Origin: Mixophyes australis | Taxonomy: Eukaryota > Chordata > Amphibia > Anura > Limnodynastidae | Reading direction: 5' to 3' | NCBI GenBank assembly: GCA_036250195.1 | Contig: JAVHZZ010000001.1 | Location: 398,092,117-398,156,116 of the forward strand | DNA: 64,000 nucleotides | Part shown: piece by piece, positions 48,357 to 60,189 of the stretch | How the letters are laid out: every line of letters starts with the position of its first letter | Numbering within the stretch: the first letter of the stretch is position 1 | The notes under the pieces: model-generated | What the model was told of the DNA's origin: nothing | What the model saw: only the letters and a program-made list of their open reading frames with translations | Databases searched by the model: none | Program-made: the position numbers and the translations under genes

Positions 48357-49584
48357 ATTGAAACTTTACCCTCTAAACCATCACCAAGGTCATTAATACA
48401 TATTTTAAAAAGGAGTGGCCCCAGCACGGAACCTTGAGGTACTCCATTTAAAACTTTTCACCAATTAGATAAATGTTCCATTTATCACAACTCTCTGCTC
48501 CCTATTCTCCAACTAGATTTTAAACCCAAGTACAAATGTTGTTTCCTACAATCAGTTTCCTTATTTTGTAAAAATAATGAAAAAGAAATATGTCATGAAT
48601 GGGGCACGCTGTGAATGAAGTTATGAACCAATTTAAAACTCAATACTTTATTAAGGTTAACTTAAAAAAAAGAGAAACATCGTTAATTTCCCATTGGTTA
48701 TCTAGATATTTACTAGTAACAACATATTACAAGGGGTATATGTGTAGTGAAGGTTGTGACAAGCTAAAAGTGTGTTAAAATGGCAGCCAAGACTGCCATG
48801 GCTCGCTATGCTTTATAATAATATTAATAGTCTAATTTTGTCTATCGTATTGATCTCAATTTTATAAATTAATTAAATAAGAAACCACCAGTGTGTTTTT
48901 TCTTTTTTATTCTTGGTATTCTCTAATAATGATAAAAAAAGTCACTCTAATGTAAATGTGGAAGTAGATTCAATGGTCTATCCCACATGAGTCTAACTCT
49001 GAATAATCATCTTGTTTCATAAAGGTGACCAATTCCAGGTGATTGCCTGGATAAGGCGAGTAAGTGAAACGTGCGTCACCGCTCACTAAGCTATGTAACT
49101 TATTTGATCTCTAGATTAATAATATATTGAGAAGAAATCACTTTTGTTATCCTTAGCAATCACTATATATAAAAGTGTCTGCTAACCATAGAATGAAAGC
49201 AGTAGTGGAACTACTTAATACTATTGGGGGGGTGATATTGTCAAAATATCAGCTTATACACTGAAAATCAATAGCAAGTGCAGAATCTTGCCATAGTGCT
49301 AGCTTATAGAAGGGAGAATTAATCTTATACAGTCAACTGCCACATAGATTAATAACTGATGAAATAAAACAATTAAAGAATCTTCTCTTTGATAATTATA
49401 TTCTCTATAATATAACATCACTGATTATTAATACACGAATCACTTGATTTGGTCACCTTTATGAAACAAGGTGATTATTCAGAGCTAGGCTCATGTGGGA
49501 TAGACAATTGAAAGTACTTCCACATTTAGATTAGAGTGGCTTTTTTAATATCATTAGAGAATACCAAGAATAAAAAGGAAAAAA

Positions 49585-50972
49585 CTAGAGATGCTCACTG
49601 ACCCCCGTGTTTTGGTTTTGGTTTTGGATCTGGATTACCTTCGGGTTTTGGTTTTGGTTTTGGCAAAACCACCCTTGTGTGTTTTGGTTTTGGTGTTGTA
49701 TGGTTTTGTTTTGCAATTTTGTTTAAAAATAAAAAAATTTGGCCATAAAATAACCGAATTTAGTGCTCCACCTGTTTCTTGGATAAGTAATGTAATTCTA
49801 AAGCTAATAAATGATGACAAAAACAGTTTAATTTCTGGTAGGCCGTCATTAATTCTACACACAAACCAGATTGTCTGCCCCTCCATCTATGCATATTGGC
49901 AATGCAGCCATCGTCTTTGGGTGTATATTACACCCTACACTTATAGTTAAGTATATAAAGAAATGGACAAAGGCAGTTTGGTTTCTGTCTCTATAGGCCC
50001 CCTCCACTTGTAGAAAATAGTAAAAAATTCAGCCGTTATAGACTGTACAATATAAATTGAAATGGACAAAGCCAGTTTGCTTTCTGTCTCTATAGGCCCC
50101 CCTCCACTTGTACAAAATAGTAAAAAATTCAGCCGTTATAGACTGTACAATATAAATTGAAATGGACAAAGCCAGTTTGGGGTCAGTCTGTGTATGACAC
50201 CCTACCCTTATTGAGAAATTGCCAAAACAGCAGCCTTTCAAGACTGTATGTGATATATAGAAATGCCCCAAAGTCCCTTTCCTATTTGCGGGTAGATTGC
50301 ACCCTACACTTATACTTATTTTTTTGGGGGTGTGTTTTTTTCCCTGATTTAAAAAGACTATGTACTTTTACATAGGCTTTACCAGATGACGTACAGTGAA
50401 GACTACCATCAGGACTGGTGCCAGCACCTGCTTGCTGATCCTGCTCTATTGTGGACTGCTATAAATCCATTTTAATGAACCCAAAGCACTTGTAGTGCAA
50501 AATATTCAATAGATAGTGTTGCTAGATATGACTTTTTGCAGCCAGAAAATTTATTGTTTCACACTGGGGAATATGGGACACCCCAAAGCACTTGTAGTGC
50601 AAAATATTGAAAAAAAAAAAGCCTCCTCTATCCTCCTATAACAATTGCTAATATAATTGGTATCAGAATTGCAATAATAATTGAAAGAATAAAGTATACA
50701 ATTATTGCTCTGTCCCTGCTCTAAAACAGCCTGTGACCTAACCCTGCTCTCTCCCTCTGTCAAATGGCGATGGATTGCTGTGGAGGCTGGTATTTATGCA
50801 TTTCAAATATCGCGAGAACTGAGCCCCAAGATCCGACGACATAACGATGACGTTTTGCCTCGATTTCAATTCTGAATGGGCGGGGGAGTACCGAGCCTGC
50901 TCGGCTCGGTACTCAGATAGGCAAAGTTAGGGCGGGTTCGGATCTCGGGGAACCGAGCCCGCCCATCTCTAG
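49585..50972. mobile_element. Inner element with CTAGAGATG ends
   Basis: About 1.39 kb, interrupting the right arm of the foldback element. It starts CTAGAGATGCTCACTGAC and ends with the complement of CTAGAGATGGGCGGGCTCGG, giving a 9-bp perfect terminal inverted repeat. The left part has TTTGGTTTTGG repeats, and the right part has a TCGGCTCGG-rich palindrome. A-rich flanks on both sides prevent definition of the target duplication. Superfamily not determined. Confidence 0.65.
49955..50165. repeat. Tandem duplication, unit about 108-110 bp
   Basis: Two to two and a half copies of a unit containing AAATGGACAAAGCCAGTTTG, CCCCCTCCACTTGTA and AAAAAATTCAGCCGTTATAG, inside the inner element. Confidence 0.75.
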
Positions 50973-52498
50973 AAAAAGCACACTGGTGGTTTCTTATTTT
51001 ATTAGTTTATTAAATTGAGATCAATACAATGATGACAAAGACAAATTTAGATTATAAATATTATTATACAACGTAGCGATGCATGGCAGTCTTGGCTGCC
51101 ATTTTAACACGCTTTTAGTTTGTCACATCCTTCACTACACATATATCCCTTTTAAATATTTTGCTGGTAGAAATTATCCAGATAACCAATGGGAAATTTA
51201 CAATTTTCTCTTCTTTTAAAATTAGCTTTAATAAAGTGTTGAGTTTTAAATTGGTCCATTACTTCATTCACAGAGTGCCCCATTCATGACACATTCCTTT
51301 TTCTTTATTTTTCTCTATGCATGAACAGTGTCTTGGGTGCTCCACCTGTATTTTCATAATATCTTTCTATGCTATTTTGAGTTATAGCTATAGGTGGTGA
51401 TGTGAAAATCTTGTGCAATGGTGTTTTCAAATGTATTCTTTTGGCATCCAAGTATTATTTAATGGTAGAGTTGCATTTCCATTTTTATGTATTATTCCTA
51501 CCATTTGTTCCTCTCTAGTAAATACCGAAGAAAAGAAAGTGTTTAATACCTCCTGCTTTCTCTTAATTATCATTAATCAATCCACCAATATCACTTCTTA
51601 GGGGTCCTATATTGTCTTTTCTAATCCTTTTGCTATTTATATACTTAAAAAACTTTTTAGGGTTCTTCTTACTTTCTTTTGCAACTTGTTTTTCATTATC
51701 TAATTTAGCCAATTTCCTTTTTGCATAATTACATTCCTTGTAGATAGGGAAGGACTCATCAGTCCCTTCAGACTTAAAACAATTTAAATGTACGCTTCTT
51801 CCTTTCCATTTCTTCCCTTACCTTTTTATTTAGCCACATTGGTTTAGACTTAATTCTTTTACATTTGTTTCTCATAGGATTGAACTTATATGTGTATTTT
51901 TCCAACAACATTTTAAAGACAACCCACTTTTCTTCTGTATTTTTTTCTTTCAAAAACTACGTCACAGTCTAAGCATTTTATAAACTCCTTTAGCATATTA
52001 AAATTTGCCTTTCTAAAGTTTAAAGTTCTAGTTGGTCCCTTATACTGTTGCTTCTGGAAACTAATTTCAAATAAGACCATATTATGATCACTGTGTCCCA
52101 AGTGCTCCCTTATTGAATATTTGATATTATGTCTACATTATTTGTTATCACTAAGTCCAGTATATTCTGGTTTCATGTTCGATCCTCTAATATTTGGAAC
52201 ATGTAATGATATTTTAGCATGCTCAGAAACCTGTTGCCCCTACTGTACCACAAGTCTCAGTACTCCAATCAATGTCCAGATAATTTAAATCCCCCATAAT
52301 TATAACTTGACCTTGTTGTGTAGCCTTTTCAATTTTCTGTAGAAGTTTGGCTTCCTCAACAATATTAATATTTGGCGGTTTATAGCATGTCCTTATCAGC
52401 AACTTCTCTGAACTATTTCCTACACTCTATAATTCCACCCACATTACCTCTACATTAGCACCAATACTCTTGTAAATAACTTACTGTATACTTGATTT

Positions 52499-52720
52499 TT
52501 AACACAGGCTTAATATAAAGACTCCTTTTCCCCTTTTATTTACTCTATTTCTCCTGAAGAGAGTATAGCCCTCCAAGTTGACTGCCCAGTCATGTGTATC
52601 ATCCCACCATGTCTCAGTAATACCTATAATATCATATTGCTCGCTCATTGCTACTAGTTCTATATCCCCCATTTTACCAGTTAGGCTTCTTGCATTTTCA
52701 TGCATACACTTAAGTCCATT
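52499..52720 (-). pseudogene. CR1 endonuclease N-terminal part
   Basis: The segment MHENARSLTGKMGDIELVAM followed by YDIIGITETWWDDTHDW matches the start of the apurinic-type endonuclease of CR1/L2 LINEs: the NARSL block and the ITETW block with the catalytic Glu. The frame closes at 52499. Upstream coding sequence resumes at 53384 beyond the hAT insertion. Confidence 0.75.
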
Positions 52721-52725
52721 TCTTC

Positions 52726-53391
52726 CCTTCGCTTAGTGGGAGAACTACCGCCACTACAAGGGTTGTGGTATGAATTAACGGCACCAACAATGCCGACTGA
52801 GTTTAGAACTACAAAATAACCCCGAAAACAATAATAGCTACAAGATGACAATAAGAAGTTACCATATAGCAGGCACTCATTATCTTCAGCAGGTTTAATG
52901 ATGTACAGATAGAAAATGTGACTATCCTAAATATCTACATAAAATAAAATAATGGTGCTTTTAATGCAGCAATGGGCAGACCCACTGCCTGGATTACATT
53001 ATATAGGTGGTGGATCCATTGCCACTTTAAAAGCGCCATGCAAATGGTGTCTATTAGAAATGACGTGATTACTTTGTGTTGATATTTAGGACAGGCAAAT
53101 TTTTTATCTGTACATCATTAAAACCTGCCGGAGTTAATGAGTGCCTGCTATATGGAAACTCCATATTGTCATCCTGTAGCTATTATTGTTTTCGGGGTTA
53201 TTTTGTAGTTCTAAACTCGGTCGGCATTGCCGGTGCCGATGACATCACTACCACCGGCGGCAAGTTTTATGCACCAGGGCCCATGGAGATAATGGGGCCT
53301 GCTGCATAGCAGATTAAGCGGGTCGGGGGCCCCGGTTCCCTCTTCACTGCACTGGGGCCCACAGCTCGTTAGTTCCTCCTCTGCCTTTGGT
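52726..53391. mobile_element. Palindromic hAT-type copy inside the CR1
   Basis: The element spans about 52734-53383. Its ends (TAGTGGGAGAACTACC and the complement of CAGAGGAGGAACTAAC) are related inverted repeats. Inside, a block at about 52780-52940 is repeated in inverse near 53085-53240, sharing GAGTTTAGAACTACAAAATA and ATAGCAGGCACTCATTA. The flanks CCTTCGCT (52726-52733) and CCTTTGGT (53384-53391) match at six of eight positions, a plausible decayed 8-bp duplication. The right 150 bp match the right end of the 12588-15928 element. Confidence 0.65.
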
Positions 53392-53840
53392 ATTCCTTTT
53401 TGCTTTGATATCACTGTTTTTCTTATTGGCTTTAACAAGGCTCTCTCCTTAATGGCTACACATCCCTTTCCTCCATCTCCAACCCCTTGTCTCTTACCCT
53501 TACTACTCAATGTCTAGCCCGTAAATACTTGCTTGATCCTCTCCCCTGAAGTCTAGTTTATAATCTCCAACCTTCTAACCATCCTCTCCCCTATCACAGC
53601 AGTCCCTTCCTCATTCAGGTGCAATCCGTCTCGACAATAAAGATGGTAACTGATTGAGAATTCAGCCTAGTGCTCTAAGAATCCCAAACCCTACTTTCTA
53701 CACCAATCTCTTAGCCATGCATTAACCTCCCTAATCTCCAGCTGCCTCCCTGGACTAGCGTGTGGCACCAGCAGTATTATCCGAAAATACTACCTTGGAT
53801 GTCCTTGCCGTAAGTTTGCGATCCAGGTCCCTGAAATCAT

Positions 53841-55690
53841 TCTTAAAATACACAATAAAGAGTGCAAATACACAAACAAAATAATGACTTTAGGTCATAA
53901 AGCATACATAGAATAAAAATAGGATAGCTAAAGCAAAAAGACAAGCAAAGAAATAACAGATGACAAGAACAAAGAGGCAGAGACATTGGTGCATGAGCAG
54001 CCTCTGAGAGCCCACACCACCCCCGAAGAGTTCCTCTGTATATGCCAAATATGTCCATTATAAATATTTTGAAAAGGTCCTCCTTCAAAATCCAAGCCAT
54101 GGTAAAGCCATCTTCTTTCACCCAGTTTCTAAACAGTTCACCACCTAGTACTGGAGAGAAGTCCGGTTTGATAAGTAAAGATGTTTGTGTGGAACATAGA
54201 GTAGATAACAAATAAATGTTCTATTTTACTGCAGGGCATGAGTTACTTTATACAGCTAGTTATTTGTGTATATTTAATTTGCTAATAAATGATGTCTGTA
54301 TTTTTGTCTGTTCTGCAGTATGTTGCTAACTTAGCTCTTCATTTTTTATTTAATTGGGAAACGACACCTTTTTATGCATAAAAATAACAACATCCTTTAC
54401 ATGGCTTTAGAGATTATTTGTCCATCTTCTAATACCTATCCCAGAGTTTCAGCAGAGTTTCACATTGCTGCTTCAGACGATTGTTTTAAATTGTTAGTGG
54501 TTTTTTGGTCTGTGCTACAGAAACTACAGAGGAGGAAACAAAACTCAAGAAACTGTTTATTTAGGACTTCCTCAAATTCACATTGGCACAAACCAGACAT
54601 TCTTACCGACTGAGGAATAAGGTAAATCATTATTAAACATTTGAAAAAGATGGACACATGCTTTAGAGAGATAGACATGATAATTGTTGCATTTTAGTGG
54701 GAGGAATACATGGCCCTCTGTATGGATAGTTTGAACATTAAAGGCCTGATTCAAATACGAAAGCAACATGCATGTAAGTTGCATTTTTAAAAAGGGTAAG
54801 TAACTTGTGCTCATGTACATCCATATTCAAATGCAGATGTTTCTGAGAAATATGTTCTGATGTGAATACGATAGTAAATCATTTATGAGATGTAAGTCAC
54901 ACGTAAGCGTAATTGTGTTTTGTTGGGTTTGGTATTGTGTTTGGACTGAAGTTATTGCACTTTTTCCCCTACATGTGTATTTACTCCCAATTCACATCAG
55001 AACGCACATGCGTGCATTTCCTTAATTGCCCTTATTAGTTGTAAAACACTGATGTTACCTGACGAGTGATATTAACCCTTTCACTGCATTACCTCAATAC
55101 CCTGCACTATTCAATGCTAACAATTACCCCTTTATCACATCCTTTATTAGCAAATAAGTCATATTATTACACACTTGCAGTTAAAGAATAAAACACACAT
55201 AGAACAGCAAATAAACTTTTCAACTTTTGACATAAAAAACAAAAAAATAAATTTCAAGGGAGTTGGGGTGGGGGTGGTTCTGCACCTGCAATAAAAAATA
55301 AATTACTATATTTAAACTTCAGAACATTAGTACATGTTAAAAACATATATTTGCTCTATGGGTGTAGTCTGGTCTCACATTTCTTGAGCTCTACAGAGCT
55401 GAGAGGTACTACATTACTATAAATTATCCTAAAGATTCATCCTATTGTAAAGATAGTACTAGCCAGAGGACTGCGTTTTGGAGGCACATGCAGTTGTATT
55501 ATGGGGGAGTTATTTTACTGACAGTTATTGGGCCCATAAATTCATACTGTATACCTGTATATTATCAATATTTGCCTAGGCCCAAGTACATACAGAATTA
55601 GCAAACAAATGATTTGAGTCCTGCTTAGAAACACACAAATGCATAGCAGGGAAGTTTTCCCAAATAACACACCTGTGATAAAACCTTTAT
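53841..55690. other. Unassigned intergenic sequence
   Basis: AT-rich sequence with short featureless open frames, including a 122-residue one at 53843-54211 without a recognisable domain. A GTGGGGGTGGGG-type G-rich stretch near 55262 is the only compositional oddity. Confidence 0.4.
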
Positions 55691-56085
55691 TCCAGACCAA
55701 ATAAAGACGCAGACACAAAATTAAAGTTGGAATGAATGACGGTATTTATTTATTTTTAAACTAATAGGACTGTAAGGCGGACGAGAGCAGGGCAGTCAGG
55801 AACGCAAAACCAATAAGGTGGAAAGGTCAGACCATATTACCACCAACCCAGGATCATACCTTATCTATTGGCCGGTGCTAAGATCAAGTCCAACGGCAAG
55901 ACTACACCCCCTATAAACTCCGCCAGTATAAACCATACAAAACTGGCCTAAAGGTCCTACTAACAAAACGGACCAACCATGGTATGACACCATAACCGCA
56001 GGGGGGTAGTGACCTATGACAAGATCACCCAAGCACCATATGCACAGTTACAGACTGCACTGTTCTCCTACCACGCCGCATGAAA

Positions 56086-56640
56086 TTATACATGCGGCCC
56101 GCCAACTACAGCCCTAAGTACTCCCCTTAAACGCCAAAAAAGCTGGTCAATAAACAAACGAACACCCTCATCTGATAAATGAACACCGTCAAATCTATAT
56201 AAAAAGGGGGACTCCACTTTCAACAAAGGATGCTTTATAACCAAACCACCCACAGAACGAAAATTTTTACTGGCCACCTGATTTATTTTCCGTACCGCCG
56301 CCCCGATGTTAATGGCGGACATATCAGATCTCCAATGCCTACGAGGAACAATACAGGACCAGCATAATTTAATATTAGGCCATCTGTTTGAAATAGCATA
56401 CGTGTCCTCCCGAATTTTGATGATTAACTCCAGGGTCTTAATTTGCCCCACATCGTTGCCACCAGCGTGGACTACTAAAACGTCAGGCACACCATATAAT
56501 AAAATTTCCTCTGACAGGAGAGGGAGAAAAATGTCCCATTTTAAATCACGTTTACCTATCCATCTAATGTAAACATTATCCGCTAACCAATGACAATTCA
56601 CCTATTTATAACTAGGAGGTAGGGAGTGAGGTGAATGCTG
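56086..56640 (-). pseudogene. Ngaro SGNH/GDSL-type hydrolase ORF
   Basis: A 171-residue frame encodes a serine-esterase-like SGNH domain. Visible blocks are DVLVVHAGGNDVGQ (the GND block with oxyanion-hole Asn, about residues 38-51) and FDGVHLSDEGVRLFIDQLF near the C-terminus, which carries the Asp-x-x-His catalytic pair. The block with the nucleophilic Ser should precede the first Met (56601). It is not in the open frame, so the start is probably truncated or frameshifted. The role of this enzyme in Ngaro elements is unknown. It lies about 245 bp after the recombinase stop. Host isoamyl-acetate-hydrolase-like genes are an alternative, but the context argues for the element. Confidence 0.75.
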
Positions 56641-56846
56641 GGACAAAACATTAATTCCAACCTTAAACCTAACAGAAAGAAAGGAAAAGCAGCAACCCAG
56701 GTGAAGGTGAAAACCTATGAGGAAAAAGCCCTTCAACGCCCCCGCAAATAGCGGCGAGCAGCCTAGCGCCCTGGGTTCACTAGCTTAGAGGAGAAAAGAG
56801 GTAGAGGAAGAGCTGCTTAGAGGGAAAAAAACACATGTTAGACATC

Positions 56847-57600
56847 AGGACAAATATACGATTTATAACAGCCAGACTTCCATCTTCCTAGCCTTTGTAT
56901 AAAATCTACAGAAGCCCCACTTGCTGCAGCCGCCGTGGCCGCTCCAATCCGAAACGAATGTGTTCCGAAATCTGATGTTGATAAACCAAGGGCATTTAAA
57001 GCGCTGCACATAACTGAATGAAATTGGAATTTAGTAAGGGGGTAGCAATCCTCATGAACTAGCCAAATCTCTGCTCCATGTGCCTAAGGCTGGCGAAATA
57101 TTGACACAGGTTAACCGGACATATAACTTGATCCTGAAGTTTACTAAGGGTAAACCAATGTCCTACACCTACCCGATCCGTTTTAGCGCGCCTAATTTTA
57201 CTTGAATGAGTCGTCCGACAACACCACGTGTTTAACTAGTAAACCAGCTTCCATCCTGTTTTTGGATTGCACAACTATCTCACTGACTCACATAGCGCCG
57301 TGAAAAGCCATAGAGAACGCTGCCGGAAACAGTGAAGCTTCAAAATGGTCTGATATCACTTCAGGCAAAATCAAGATCATACGGGACAATAATACGAGAT
57401 CTATGGGCTTTCTCCTATCTTTGGGGGCGGGGTGAAGCCTAGGCCATCCTTTTAAAGATTTTTTGATGAGGAACGATTTAGTGGGATCTTGTAAACTTTG
57501 CAACCTAGCCATGAATGATATACCCACTAGAATAGCTGCCATAGATGTTTTACTAACCCCCTCCTGGTAACACCCCCACATGAAGTCCACAATACCGTTA
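56847..57600 (-). pseudogene. Ngaro tyrosine recombinase
   Basis: This enzyme would insert the element DNA through a tyrosine-linked intermediate. An open 100-residue part (57288-57590) has SFMARLQSLQDPTKSFLIKK and GWPRLHPAPKDRRKPIDLVL. The C-terminal catalytic region (56847-57000) reads FGTHSFRIGAATAAAASG, containing the H-x-x-R motif, then RLGRWKSGCYKSYICPDV with the nucleophile tyrosine. Between them lie a TGA at 57285-57287 and further stops or frameshifts (57060-57230), so the gene is dead although its catalytic motifs survive. Confidence 0.8.
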
Positions 57601-57803
57601 GGGTCCCCCGGGGCACGAGAGGGACCGGACTACAGAAAACTCTCCCATCATTTCCAGGCTGACCAATAAGCCTTCCACGTGGATGGAGCTAGGGGAGCCT
57701 CTGCCAAGAATCTTAAGCCGGACCGACCATCTGCCAAACATAAGATGGACAGGCTGTAAACGCAGGGTCAGCATGAGGGGCCAGGGATCTAAAGCGCTCC
57801 CAT

Positions 57804-58238
57804 TCAACGGGAAAGGGAGTCAGCTATGCAGTTGTCTATACCCGGAACATGTTTGGCGCGAAAATATATGCCGCAGTCCAGGCAACAAAGCACCAGAACG
57901 CACAGCAAATTTACTGCCGGCTTAGAGGAAGCGCTCTGACGGTTAATTGCCTGCACCACGCCCAAATTGTCACACCAAAAGGACACATTACTCCCAGACT
58001 GCTGAGGGGCCCACAACTCCAGCGCTACAATTATGGGAAAAAACTCCACTACCAATAGGTTCCTTGTGAGCCCACCCTCTATCCAAGATTGCGGCCAAGA
58101 TAAAGCGCACCACCGACCTTGGAAGAAAGCACCAAATCCTTTAGCGCCGGAGGCGTAAGTGAATAGATCTAACTCTAACGTGGTAATGGGAGGCGAGGGC
58201 CAGATCCTGGAACCGTTAAATTTCTGAAGGAATGTCAC
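57804..58238 (-). pseudogene. Ngaro RNase H domain
   Basis: RNase H removes the RNA strand during reverse transcription. The 144-residue segment shows LDLFTYASGAKGFGAFFQG (first acidic position, altered to Ala-Ser where Asp is expected), NLLVVEFFPIIVALELW with the catalytic Glu, SFWCDNLGVVQAINRQ with an Asp, and GIDNCIADSLSR with the final Asp. It follows the reverse transcriptase after one stop and frame change. The departure from Asp at the first site may be a mutation or a reading difference. Confidence 0.8.
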
Positions 58239-58270
58239 CCATATGGCTAAATCCGCCCTTATCTCGTCAC

Positions 58271-59277
58271 TCAGCTAATTAATGCGTGGGGTCTGTTCCT
58301 ACCCGCTGTGGCCAACTGTAATTTCCTGCAGAACATCCTGCCCATGGATATGACTCTACATGCAAAATTAAAGAAGCCTAGTAAAACTTGAACCTGCCTA
58401 AGTGTACGAGAAGGAGAGGCCAGAGTGTTGGATATCAAACTTTCCAATTTCGCTATTTTCTCCATTGGCAAACGACAACAGCCTGCCACCAAGTCTATTT
58501 CTATCCCCAGGAACGACAATCAAGAAGTTGGGCCTTCTGTCTTATCCTTGGCTACCGGTACCCCCCTAGCCAAGAAAAGGGCCTGAGCTGAATACAGCGT
58601 ATCTGAGCACTGTGAGGAGCTAGCCGGACCTACAAATAGAAAATCATCTAGATAATGTGTGATTCCCTCGTGGCCTGTCCCGCTTGTATTGCCCAATGGA
58701 GAAAGGAACTAAAGGATTCAAAGTAAGCACATGATAGGGAAAACTCCATGGGAAGGCATCTATCACTGTAATATTGGCCTTTGATCTTAAATCCCATGTA
58801 ACGAAATGACTCTGGGTGAAGGGGAGTAACCTGAAAGCTGACTCAATATCTAATTTGGCCATAAGAGCTCCCGGTCCAAACCTCTGAACGAGCATTAAAG
58901 CCTCTTCGAATGACTGGTATACAACAGAACTTATGTCCTGGTCAATGGCCTCATTGACCGAATTGCCAGCGGGAAGCGACATGTGCTGTATTAGCCGAAA
59001 TTTACCTGTCACTTTTTTAGGGACTATACCTCCTGGGGCTATAACTAAATCTATTGGGCGGGGGGGGGGGGGGGGAATCGAATGGGCCAACCATGCGGCC
59101 CAAGCTTATCTCACCGCAAATTTTCTCGTCAAGGATATCGGGAAATACGTATGTTGATTTTAAGTTCCTGGAGGCCCTGGCGCTAACCGGTGTGATAATG
59201 GGGTGCCTAAACCCGTGAAGAAAAAACCTTCGCGTAGAAAAGAAGCCTGGCCCGCATTTGGATACAGTCAAAGCCAT
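58271..59277 (-). pseudogene. Ngaro reverse transcriptase
   Basis: Polymerase of the Ngaro element. Segments in order on the minus strand are: an N-terminal piece (59017-59277), GKFRLIQHMSLPAGNSVNEA (fingers), MAKLDIESAFRLLPF with the first catalytic Asp, then a YLDD box in an adjacent frame near 58640-58660 (HYLDDFLFVG), and SFLGIEIDLVAGC (thumb start) in the segment at 58271-58519. A G/C run at 59059-59074 causes the first frame break, and a second break lies just before the YLDD box. The motif set is complete but spread over three frames. Confidence 0.8.
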
Positions 59278-59313
59278 TTTTCCAAAACTTCATTACATAT
59301 GGGAGACTGGGCT

Positions 59314-60184
59314 TTAAGGAGCGCTGTTATCGTTGCCGCGGTTTCTGGAGAGGCCGGGGGCACGCCTCAGACACTCTCTGGCTGAAAGAGCACCGCGGCA
59401 ATAGGAGCAGTTGTGCTCATTTCGTTTATAAGATGTAAGTATTTCCAAACCTCCTCGCGCGCCTCTGGCCTCGTCTCTATATAACACGCCGCGAACAGGC
59501 AATATCCTGATATCCAGTTGGGAAAGATTTATATGTCTCCTCTCCTATCCCTCCTTTAGCGCATGCCAAGACTAGCTCTTTTTTTTTTTTTTTTTTTTTT
59601 TTTTGCCGCCCTTGACAATTCAAACATATTCACAATTACACCCCTCCTGATCTCCTCTCTCATGCTAGGCCTAAGGCCTGCCAGAAGGGCAGTGTTCTCG
59701 ACGCGTACCATGGGACTCTTAGCTGCGGTTGATTTCCCACCTGCGGCTCTAGTTCCTGCTCTTGATTTATTATGGCTAAAATGTGTGTTAAATATCTTTA
59801 TGAATTTACGTGGACGTCTTTCAGATGAGGAAGAGTCGCCACTAGTAGCGACAGCTGGGGACCTAGGACTAAGAACCCCTGAAACACCCACATCAGGTAA
59901 CTCACCACCTGCCGCAGCCCCTGAGGATCTAGCGCTGCTCCCCCTGATGTGGATGGCTCCGTTGCTGCTTGTGCTTCGACCGACTGAGAAGGCCCCGGTC
60001 CGTCTGCCGCCGAAGAGGAAGCCACCGTGTTCGAACCTTGCACTGGCCTCAGGGGCTCCACCGTCCTCTCTGCCCCTGGCGCTGTCTCTTGCCTGGTTCC
60101 GATCGGACCCCTCGGTTGTGTCCCAGGCCCTTCCATGGAAGCCTGAGGTACTGACAAAGGAAGCATGTTAAATGATGAAGACAA
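59314..60184 (-). pseudogene. gag: Ngaro gag-like ORF
   Basis: Structural protein region upstream of the polymerase. It starts at 60184 (MSSSFNMLPLSVPQAS), is rich in Pro, Gly and Ser, and runs to 59798. A shifted frame follows with RKFIKIFNTHFSHNKSRAGT and ENTALLAGLRPSMREEIRRG to a poly-lysine run created by the T tract at 59579-59604. The last piece (59314-59502) has HNCSYCRG, possibly half of a zinc-binding site. Identification is by position and composition only. Confidence 0.55.
59579..59604. repeat. Poly(T) tract within the Ngaro gag
   Basis: About 25 consecutive T, producing a lysine run on the minus strand. It is a likely site of slippage and frameshift. Confidence 0.9.
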
Positions 60185-60189
60185 AGCCT

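Larger units (their letters stand above)
48569..51321. mobile_element. Foldback element with arms of about 460 bp
   Basis: The left arm (48569-49034) and right arm (49452-51321, excluding an insertion) are inverted copies. The outer blocks are GTCATGAATGGGGCAC and its complement. Others are CCAATTTAAAACTCAA, CCCATTGGTTATCT, AATGGCAGCCAAGACTGCCA and TTTCATAAAGGTGACCAA. The central 0.4 kb (49035-49451) is unpaired and non-coding, with GTGAAACGTGCGTCACC near 49065. Without the inner insertion it would be about 1.37 kb. It lies inside the CR1 LINE. No target duplication is certain. Confidence 0.75.
47370..53840 (-). mobile_element. CR1-type LINE, broken by nested insertions
   Basis: A CR1-like non-LTR retrotransposon read on the minus strand. 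From its 5' side: leader or ORF1-like sequence (53384-53840), start of the apurinic endonuclease (52499-52720), linker (51322-52490), and the end of the reverse transcriptase with its 3' region (47370-48568). A palindromic hAT copy (52734-53383) and a foldback element (48569-51321) interrupt it. The central polymerase motifs are not found between the linker and the FADDTK segment, so about 1 kb was also deleted or two CR1 copies are juxtaposed. No part is intact. Confidence 0.75.

Noticed and set aside
59563..60171. 202-residue plus-strand open frame
   Set aside because: Antisense shadow of the Ngaro gag region. It begins with a phenylalanine run from the T tract.
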